Made by a program: the position numbers and the translations under genes. Shown piece after piece: positions 1-4,769 of a stretch of DNA of 7,502 bases. The number at the start of each line of letters is the position of its first letter. The stretch's first letter is position 1. The notes below the pieces were generated by a model. The model was not told the DNA's origin. It saw nothing but the letters and a program-made list of their open reading frames with translations, and did no database searches. This stretch comes from Deltaproteobacteria bacterium. Its GTDB lineage: Bacteria; Desulfobacterota; Desulfobacteria; Desulfobacterales; ETH-SRB1. Location of the stretch: NCBI GenBank assembly GCA_030262795.1, contig JAJSZO010000124.1, positions 1 to 7,502 of the forward strand. Reading direction: 5' to 3'.

Positions 1-180
1 GAGCCGGTTCCAATAAGAACAGGAATAACGGACGGAGAGTATACCGAGATTATTCGGGGGGCCATAAGAGACGGCGATGAACTGGTGATAGAGGCAATGG
101 ATGGAAACGGTGATCCGATTATTTCAAAGAAGACCGAACACAGGCAAAGATCCGGAGTTATGAGAGGATTTCGTCCGTAG
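1..180 (+). CDS. macA: MacA-like efflux periplasmic adaptor, C-terminal end (partial)
   Basis: An open frame enters from the left edge and ends at TAG 178-180, giving about 59 residues. The segment PVPIRTGITDGEYTEIIRGAI followed by GDELVIEA matches the membrane-proximal end of HlyD/RND-type adaptors, where a short beta-rich domain reads 'V..GI.dg..teI..GL..Gd.Vi'. Adaptors of this family sit in the periplasm and link an inner-membrane transporter to an outer-membrane TolC-type channel. The next gene starts at the base after this stop codon and is a MacB-type ATPase, so MacA is the natural assignment. An AGAGGA at 163-168 inside this gene could serve as the ribosome binding site of that ATPase. 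The N-terminal signal, hairpin and lipoyl domains lie outside the window, so the assignment rests on the tail and the context. Confidence 0.8.
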   Translation, partial: EPVPIRTGITDGEYTEIIRGAIRDGDELVIEAMDGNGDPIISKKTEHRQRSGVMRGFRP

Positions 181-892
181 ATGGAAGAAAATAATAAACA
201 GATAGTTGTAATTGATCTTTATAAAACCCATTTTCTTGACCGCGTTGAGGTTTCTGCAATTCGCGGAGTATCTCTTGCTATTTCATCCGGTGAGTTCACG
301 GCCCTGATGGGCGCTTCAGGTTCAGGGAAATCAACCCTGATGAGTATATTAGGGTGCCTCGACATGCCCACGGCAGGGACATATACGCTGGAAGGTGTGG
401 ATATTGGGCGCCTGTCCCGGGATGAAATGGCAAGCATCAGAAACAAGAAGATAGGTTTTGTGTTTCAAGGATTCAACCTTCTCTCCAGGACAACAGCCCT
501 TGAAAATGTGGAATTACCCCTTTACTACAAGGATCATATGCCGGCAAAGCTGAGGAAGGAACTTGCAAGAGAGGCCTTAACGGCCGTAGGTCTTGCAAAT
601 AGGGAAAAACACCATCCAGGCCAGCTTTCCGGTGGAGAGCAACAAAGGGTAGCCATAGCAAGGGCGCTGGTGAACAAACCTCATCATCCTGGCGGATGAG
701 CCTACCGGTAACCTTGACAGCAAGACCGGCCAAGAGATTATGGAGATTTTTCAACACATGAATCAAAAGCTGAAAAAGACCATTATTTTTGTTACCCATG
801 ACCAGGATATTGCACGCTTTGCAGAAAGGCAGATCAAACTAAAGGACGGACTGATTATTGAAGATAGCTTGTCAAGAAGGTCAAATTTGTGA
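181..892 (+). pseudogene. macB: MacB-type ABC transporter ATPase, frameshifted near 680
   Basis: This is the ATP-binding subunit of a MacAB/LolCDE-type ABC transporter, which energises the permease encoded next. The first frame (181-699) has Walker A GASGSGKST at residues 44-52, the Q-loop in FVFQGFNLL near residue 96, and the signature LSGGEQQR at 149-156. It then runs into a false ending (KPHHPGG, TGA 697-699). The rest continues in the +2 frame from 683: IILADEPTGNLDSKTG (Walker B and D-loop), then FVTHDQD (H-loop), ending at TGA 890-892. Restoring two missing bases near 680-682, after the AAA CCT codons, gives about 237 residues, the normal length for a stand-alone MacB ATPase. As written, the first product lacks Walker B and would be inactive. 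No homopolymer sits at the break, so it may be a true mutation or an assembly error. The E. coli MacB ATPase is fused to its permease; here they are separate. Confidence 0.9.
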
Positions 893-2110
893 ATATCGCA
901 ATCGGGCTTAAGATATCCTCCTGTGCCTTGTTGAGAAACAAGATCCGTTCGTTATTAACTATGCTCGGCATCATAATAGGTGTAAGCGCAGTAATAGCCA
1001 TGATCGGCATAGGTCAGGGGGCAAGAGAGAGCATTAAGGAGAAGATCGCCGGCCTGGGCACCAATATGCTTCTTGTCCAGCCGGGGAGCCTGACACGGGG
1101 AGGGATAAGAGGTGGAATGGGGAGCATAAACACCTTAGTGCCGGAAGACGCCTTTGCCATAGTGGAAAAATGCCCCTCAGTAGCTATGGCCGCCCCTGTA
1201 GTGCGTACAACCGCCCAGGTGGTTTGTGGAAATCTCAATTGGTCCACTCGCATCACCGGAACAACTCCTGATTACCTGCCTGTCAGACAGTGGCTTGATC
1301 GCATCGGGCAAGATATTTTCGGATGATGATGTGAGGTACGGCACCAAGGTGGCAGTAATCGGGAAAACCGTGTCCGAAAATCTCTTCCAGCAAATGTCTC
1401 CGATAGGGAAGATTATCAGGATAAAACGGATTCCCTTCAGGGTGATCGGTCTTCTTGCGGAAAAGGGGCAATCACCCATGGGCACCGACCAGGATGATGT
1501 GATCATGGTCCCTTTGACCACAGCCAGGAAGCGTCTCCTCGGCAAACACAGCAGCTTGAGGCAAATCAACGTTTCGGCCAGGAATGAAGCCCTGATGAAA
1601 AGTGCCCAGGATGAGATCACCTTGCTCTTGCGGGAACGGCACAGGATCCATAGCGGAAAAGAGGATGATTTTATCATCAGAAACATGGCCGACATTCAGG
1701 ATGCCGCTGCCGCCAGCACCAGGGTGATGACCATTGTCCTGGCAAGTATTGCCTCGATCTCCCTTATTGTAGGTGGAATAGGGATAATGAACATCATGCT
1801 TGTGTCGGTAACCGAACGGACCAGAGAGATCGGGATCCGGATGGCGGTCGGGGCAAAAACAAGGGATATTCTCTTTCAGTTCCTCATTGAGTCGCTTGTA
1901 TTGAGCTTCACCGGCGGTACCATAGGCGTTCTTTTAGGAATTTTCGCATCCAGGGCAATATCAATATTTGCCGGATGGCCATCTGTTGTATCCTTACAAT
2001 CAATAATCCTATCCTTTTCTTTTGCCTTGGTGATTGGCGTAGTATTCGGTTTATACCCTGCAAGAAAGGCCTCGATGCTGAATCCTATAGAAGCGTTGAG
2101 ATATGAATAG
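889..2110 (+). pseudogene. macB: MacB-type ABC transporter permease (FtsX fold), frameshifted near 1295
   Basis: This is the inner-membrane permease partner of the preceding ATPase. The GTG start at 889 overlaps the ATPase stop (GTGA), a sign of translational coupling. The N-terminal part has one membrane helix (about residues 22-44, LTMLGIIIGVSAVIAMIGIG) followed by the periplasmic core (GLGTNMLLVQPGS, and TGTTPDYLPVRQW). The frame then breaks: TGG 1291-1293 is followed by CTTG, and ATC GCA TCG GGC AAG from 1298 continues in another frame as IASGKIFSDDDV. The family pattern W-x-I-A-x-G-R-F-F suggests one extra base in 1294-1297. The second part carries the FtsX domain with three more helices and the hallmarks VGGIGIMNIMLVSVTERTRE and GLYPARKASMLNPIEALRYE. 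Repaired length is about 406 residues, typical for the family. The real substrate cannot be read from the sequence; MacB relatives export macrolides, peptides and lipoproteins. Confidence 0.9.
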
Positions 2111-2113
2111 GCA

Positions 2114-2291
2114 GACGAAATAACTTCCCCAACTATGCATTACAGCTTCAGGCCACCTTTGCCCAATCTCAAATCACAAAAATATCAAAATAGCTAAGCT
2201 ATTCCATCAACTTTTGTGATCTGAGCCTATATTTGAGATTTGGGCAAATCTGACCCAAATCTATGCGCCTACTTGTGGAAGTTAATTCGTC
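2114..2291. repeat. Imperfect 178-bp palindromic repeat element between macB and fic
   Basis: Both outer ends carry the same sequence in opposite orientation: GACGAAATAACTTCC at 2114-2128 and the complement of GACGAATTAACTTCC at 2277-2291. Inner arms follow. TTTGCCC-AATCTCAAAT-CACAAAA at 2158-2181 pairs with 2212-2220 and 2231-2248, interrupted by a ten-base bulge at 2221-2230. At the centre is AATAGCT-A-AGCTATT (2189-2203). The whole could fold as one long hairpin, as MITE-like elements do. No clear target duplication was found at its edges. One end of it (2254-2291) recurs in inverted orientation on the far side of the fic gene. No T-run follows the hairpin, so it is not a standard intrinsic terminator for the efflux operon. 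Confidence 0.7.
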
Positions 2292-2325
2292 CACGTTTCT
2301 TACCTTCAACCATTTCAGTTTAGAG

Positions 2326-2354
2326 TTGACTGTGAGTCAATTAAGTCTTATAAA
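2326..2354 (+). promoter_or_regulatory. Sigma70-type promoter for fic with overlapping dyads
   Basis: TTGACT at 2326-2331 and TATAAA at 2349-2354 are separated by 17 bases, close to the sigma70 consensus. The fic start codon lies 33 bases further on. The -35 box is one arm of the palindrome TTGACT-GTG-AGTCAA (2326-2340). TGTGAGTCA (2331-2339) recurs inverted over the fic start codon as TGACTCACA (2389-2397). CGACT (2355-2359) pairs with AGTCG (2369-2373) just after the -10. The positions suggest a repressor site, possibly autoregulatory, but no regulator is known. Confidence 0.6.
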
Positions 2355-2387
2355 CGACTCATAATTGAAGTCGAAAAGGAGATTTAA

Positions 2388-3554
2388 ATGACTCACAATA
2401 GACAATATATCTGGCAGGGGCCGTCTTGGCCGGAGTTTCGATGGGACAGCACTGTCTTACTGAAATTTCTTGGAGACTGCCGTTTTCAGCAAGGCTCTCT
2501 TTTAACACAAATGCGAGAACTCGGCTTTGAAGTTCGGCAGCAGGCCAGGGCCGAAGTTTTGATTGAGGAAGCTTTGAAGACTTCCGAAATCGAGGGTGAA
2601 TGCTTAGACCCGAATGCAGTACGCTCATCGGTTGCCAGAAGGCTCGGTTTGCCGTTGGCCGGCATGCCAGAGGTTAGGAGCCAACACGTAGATGGGATAG
2701 TGGAGATTTTGTTGGATGCCACAATGAACTATGAACAGGAGTTAATCTCTGATCGTCTTTTCGGTTGGCACGCGGCTTTATTTCCGACCGGCTATTCCGG
2801 TATGCACAAAATTCTGGTCGCTGGCTGGCGCGATGACAGGAATGGGCCAATGCGTGTGGTCTCTGGTCCCATAGGTCGAGAAAAAGTCCACTACGAGGCA
2901 CCGCCGGCAGACAGGCTTGAAAGCGAGATGAATAAATTTTGTCGCTGGTGGGAGAAAAGCAGGAATAAAATGGATGGAATACTTCGGTCTGGATTGGCCC
3001 ATCAGTGGTTTGTGGCCATTCATCCTTTCGAAGATGGTAATGGAAGAATTGCCAGAACCCTGTCTGATATGGCACTATCTCAGGATGAGAATCTTTCGAC
3101 CAGGTTTTACAGCCTTTCCTCTCAGATCATGGTGGAAAGGGACGAGTATTACAAAGTTCTCGAACGTATAACCAAGAAAGATGGTGATATTACAGAATGG
3201 CTGCAATGGTTCTTAGAGTGCATGTCCAGGGCAATTCTACGCTCTAACAAGTTATTGTCTAATGTAATGCAAAAAGCTCGTTTCTGGAAGCGTCATATTC
3301 ATACCGATCTTAATGATCGGCAACGCAAGGCGATCAACCGGATGCTTGAGGCAGGACAGGGTGGCTTTGAAGGCGGCATGAGGAATCGCAAGTATGCCGG
3401 TATGACACACATCAGTCGAGCCACATCTCAACGTGAGCTTGCTGATTTGGTGAGCAAAGGCATTCTTCGACAAAACCCGGGCGGAGGCCGAAGTGCCAGC
3501 TATGATCTAATTTGGGAAGATATCAATGCGGGGAATGCGGAACATAATAGTTGA
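2388..3554 (+). CDS. Fic-family protein (DUF4172-type N-terminus, Fic domain, C-terminal winged helix)
   Basis: This 388-residue protein is intact. ATG 2388 is preceded by AAGGAGA (2376-2382) at a five-base spacing. The N-terminal part (about 7-90), with WQGPSWPEFRWD, resembles the DUF4172 domain common in stand-alone Fic proteins. The inhibitory motif [ST]xxxE[GN] is present as T65-S-E-I-E69-G70, the class II arrangement in which a helix upstream of the Fic core blocks productive ATP binding. The Fic core follows, with a flap near 155-172 and the catalytic motif HPFEDGNGR at 212-220 (catalytic His212). Known members transfer AMP from ATP to a hydroxyl of a target protein and often modify themselves. 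The C-terminal segment (about 305-375, ending GGGRSASYDL) looks like a winged helix. No separate antitoxin gene is adjacent, as expected when inhibition is built in. Target unknown. It has its own promoter and repeat-filled flanks, so it is probably monocistronic. It is the only long gene here with a clean frame. Confidence 0.93.
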   Translation: MTHNRQYIWQGPSWPEFRWDSTVLLKFLGDCRFQQGSLLTQMRELGFEVRQQARAEVLIEEALKTSEIEGECLDPNAVRSSVARRLGLPLAGMPEVRSQHVDGIVEILLDATMNYEQELISDRLFGWHAALFPTGYSGMHKILVAGWRDDRNGPMRVVSGPIGREKVHYEAPPADRLESEMNKFCRWWEKSRNKMDGILRSGLAHQWFVAIHPFEDGNGRIARTLSDMALSQDENLSTRFYSLSSQIMVERDEYYKVLERITKKDGDITEWLQWFLECMSRAILRSNKLLSNVMQKARFWKRHIHTDLNDRQRKAINRMLEAGQGGFEGGMRNRKYAGMTHISRATSQRELADLVSKGILRQNPGGGRSASYDLIWEDINAGNAEHNS

Positions 3555-3617
3555 TAGCTGAAAAGCTCAAATCGTAACTTCTCAATAAGGAACGGGGACG
3601 AAATAATTTCCCTGGGG

Positions 3618-3808
3618 GGCTACCAACATAAGGCGGGACAGCTGCTTTGGTGGATTCGTCGCTTACGCTCCTTAATCCACCCTACGATTTTCGGCTACCA
3701 ACGTAAGTTTGTAGAGTGGATTAAGCGAAGCGAATCCACCGAAAATTGTAAATTCAACCAGCCATAGAGCCAAAATGTCGGAAAGTGTCTCGCTTTAAGT
3801 TGGTAGCC
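3618..3808. mobile_element. 191-bp non-autonomous (MITE-like) insertion with 8-bp target duplication
   Basis: The ends are inverted repeats. GGCTACCAACATAAGGCG at 3618 onward matches the complement of the right end (3808 inward) at 20 of 23 positions through GACA. The flanks carry the direct repeat TCCCTGGG at 3609-3616 and 3809-3816. Removing the element and one duplicate restores a repeat copy with the same spacing as the one at 2254-2291, which supports real insertion. A third GGCTACCAAC copy lies inside at 3693-3702. There is no coding capacity, so a transposase would have to act in trans. Because TCCCTGGG is nearly self-complementary, the inverted repeats might instead extend into it. 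Confidence 0.7.
3649..3740. repeat. Pair of GTGGATT...AATCCAC hairpin repeats in inverted arrangement
   Basis: Two related hairpins lie inside the 191-bp element: 3649-3681 (GGTGGATT ... AATCCACC) and 3716-3740 (GTGGATT AAGCGAAGCG AATCCACC). Read on the minus strand, the first gives GTAGGGTGGATTAAG..., which matches the second, GTAGAGTGGATTAAG at 3711. The two are therefore inverted copies and each is itself a stem-loop. Short repeats of the GTAGGGTGGATTA...AATCCACC kind are familiar from intergenic regions of many bacteria. This is from memory of the pattern, not from a search. Confidence 0.65.
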
Positions 3809-3867
3809 TCCCTGGGTAGGCGCATAGATTTGGGAGGGAAAATCGTGCGTCAGAGCTGACTCCTTTC

Positions 3868-4025
3868 TTGACAACTATAAAGGTATCCTATTCAAATTCC
3901 GTGGTAGATTAATTTGCTTAAAAAATAAGTTATTGATATTATAATATTTATTTTTTTTAAAGTTCAAATTTTTCAGTTTTACCACGGAATTTGAATAGGA
4001 TACTATAAAGTGTTGATGGTATCAT
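3868..4025 (+). promoter_or_regulatory. Promoter-like sequence split by the 121-bp MITE
   Basis: TTGACA (3868-3873) lies just left of the MITE and TATCAT (4020-4025) just right of it. Removing the element and one copy of TATAAAG puts them 18 bases apart, an acceptable sigma70 arrangement. As it stands they are separated by about 146 bases, so the promoter would be broken. What it once drove is unclear; the next structure downstream is a terminator at 4153. Confidence 0.3.
3883..4003. mobile_element. 121-bp MITE with perfect 24-bp terminal inverted repeats
   Basis: The left end (3883-3906, GTATCCTATTCAAATTCC then GTGGTA) is the exact reverse complement of the right end (3980-4003). The direct repeat TATAAAG flanks it at 3876-3882 and 4004-4010, a 7-bp target-site duplication (8 if the preceding C is counted). 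The interior is extremely AT-rich and keeps loose pairing between its two halves, so the whole could form one hairpin. It has no open frame of note, so it is non-autonomous. Perfect ends and an intact duplication suggest a recent insertion. I do not recognise the parent IS family. Confidence 0.85.
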
Positions 4026-4152
4026 AACATCTACTTCTGATCGGCACAATACAAACAAAAATAGTGGCAGAAGTCACTGCCGGCAAAAGTAAGTTTATAA
4101 TAGTACTCGCATATTTTTTTTGTTTATAAGCTCGTAATCTATGAACTGAATC

Positions 4153-4212
4153 AAGCCACGAAGGCTTTTTCTCATCCGGAAAGGATGATGATGTACCTTC
4201 GTGGCTTTTTTT
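4153..4212 (+). terminator. Orphan Rho-independent terminator with nested hairpin
   Basis: AAGCCACGAAGG (4153-4164) pairs perfectly with CCTTCGTGGCTT (4196-4207), a 12-bp stem running into a T-run (4206-4212). Inside is a second stem, TCATCC/GGATGA, with a GGAAA loop (4172-4188). The T-run shows termination on the + strand; the opposite strand has none. No gene ends nearby: fic stops 600 bases upstream across three repeats. It may therefore close a small RNA starting in about 4000-4110, where TATAAT occurs at 4096-4101 without a good -35. Confidence 0.7.
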
Positions 4213-4328
4213 CTTGTGTCAAAACGTGAAAGAAGATCAGGAATGATAGAGCATTCCTTCGTCAATCAACTTCAGAATGACTTACCCCGAAGCCCACCCA
4301 TTGTTTCAATATTCAAAGCTGGAAGTTA

Positions 4329-4485
4329 GGGACTTGGAAATAAATAATATACCATCTTGCTTGTCTTTTTGCCCCTCTTTGGCGTTGCGGCTTCCGTTAC
4401 ATGGCCCGCTATGCGCTTTCAGCCGCGCCTTGAAGATGAACAAAAATTCTGCGCAATCTTGGTATATTATTTACTTCCAAGTCCC
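4329..4485. mobile_element. 157-bp MITE-like element with 26/27-matching ends
   Basis: The segment AGGGACTTGGAA...TAATATACCA at 4328-4354 is the reverse complement of 4460-4486 with one mismatch in 27 (at 4340). TTA occurs on both outer borders (4326-4328 and 4486-4488) and may be a target duplication, though three bases prove little. The interior is GC-richer, with partly self-complementary blocks (GGCGTTGCGGCTT and GCCGCGCCTT). A 70-codon open frame across it is a by-product of the repeat. It lies about 280 bases upstream of the TonB receptor gene. Confidence 0.75.
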
Positions 4486-4623
4486 TTAGCGCCCTTTGGG
4501 TGAGTTCCCGGCTATTAAGCTGATGATCGTATCAGCCAGAGGGTTACCCTGCAACAGACCGAACTTACGGCATTGCCTTGAGCTTTGGGTTCTAAGAGAA
4601 ATAAGAAATATAAGGAGACTCAC
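4486..4623 (+). other. Leader region before the small ORF, small hairpins only
   Basis: I find no gene here. GCTGAT/ATCAGC (4519-4524 and 4531-4536) forms a short stem with a six-base loop, and AGGGT-TA-ACCCT-like pairing follows at 4540-4550. The region lies upstream of the small ORF and TonB receptor and could be their 5' leader. It shows no motif that I can match to a cobalamin or other known riboswitch. Confidence 0.3.
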
Positions 4624-4701
4624 ATGCACAAATTTTTTATTCCCACAACAAAATGGATTTTTATTGCCATGATCTCATTAATTATTTCGATAAACGGATG
4701 A
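4624..4701 (+). CDS. Possible 25-residue membrane/leader peptide
   Basis: ATG 4624 is preceded by a strong AAGGAGA (4612-4618) at a five-base spacing. The frame codes 25 residues before TGA 4699-4701. It begins MHKFFIPTTKW, continues with a hydrophobic run IFIAMISLIISI, and ends NG. A basic start plus hydrophobic stretch is what a signal peptide or tiny membrane protein looks like. The ending LIISING just before the stop resembles a lipoprotein signal that lost its Cys codon. It may thus be a remnant, a leader peptide for the receptor 69 bases downstream, or chance. The good ribosome binding site is the main support. Confidence 0.4.
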   Translation: MHKFFIPTTKWIFIAMISLIISING

Positions 4702-4769
4702 TCTATGTGGGTGATTTTTTGACAAATAGATATGACAAAGAAGGACAGTAAGATTGAAAGGGGAGTAAA

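Larger units (their letters stand above)
3597..3834 (+). repeat. Interrupted copy of the repeat also found upstream of fic
   Basis: Bases 3597-3615 (GACGAAATAATTTCCCTGG) joined to 3816-3834 (GTAGGCGCATAGATTTGGG) reproduce the minus-strand reading of 2291-2254. That copy has GACGAATTAACTTCC, four bases, then an identical 19-base GTAGGCGC... block. The spacing from GACGAA to GTAGGCGC is 19 bases in both copies. The two copies face each other across fic, so fic is bracketed by inverted repeats of about 38 bases. The intervening 3616-3815 is a later insertion. Confidence 0.7.

Noticed and set aside
473..799. 108-codon minus-strand open frame
   Set aside because: Antisense to the ATPase signature and Walker B region, with no domain features of its own.
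1177..1695. 172-codon minus-strand open frame
   Set aside because: It lies opposite the permease, which has clear FtsX/MacB motifs on the + strand; the reverse frame shows no domain.
2158..2248. Intrinsic terminator for the efflux operon
   Set aside because: The stem is long but bulged and AT-rich, and no T-run follows it on either side; it fits better as part of a repeat element.
2388..3554. Two-gene Fic toxin-antitoxin (FicTA) module
   Set aside because: No small antitoxin ORF flanks the gene, and the inhibitory motif is inside the same protein.
3597..4486. CRISPR array
   Set aside because: Repeats are inverted, of different families and irregularly spaced; there are no regular direct repeats with unique spacers and no cas gene.
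4277..4489. 70-codon open frame on the + strand
   Set aside because: It lies almost wholly within the inverted-repeat element 4329-4485, has no ribosome binding site and no recognisable protein features.
4719..4747. TTGACA as a -35 box for the TonB receptor gene
   Set aside because: No acceptable -10 hexamer lies 16-18 bases downstream.
4490..4769. Cobalamin riboswitch upstream of the TonB receptor
   Set aside because: No B12-box (GCCACTG-type) or the conserved cobalamin aptamer core is visible; only short hairpins.
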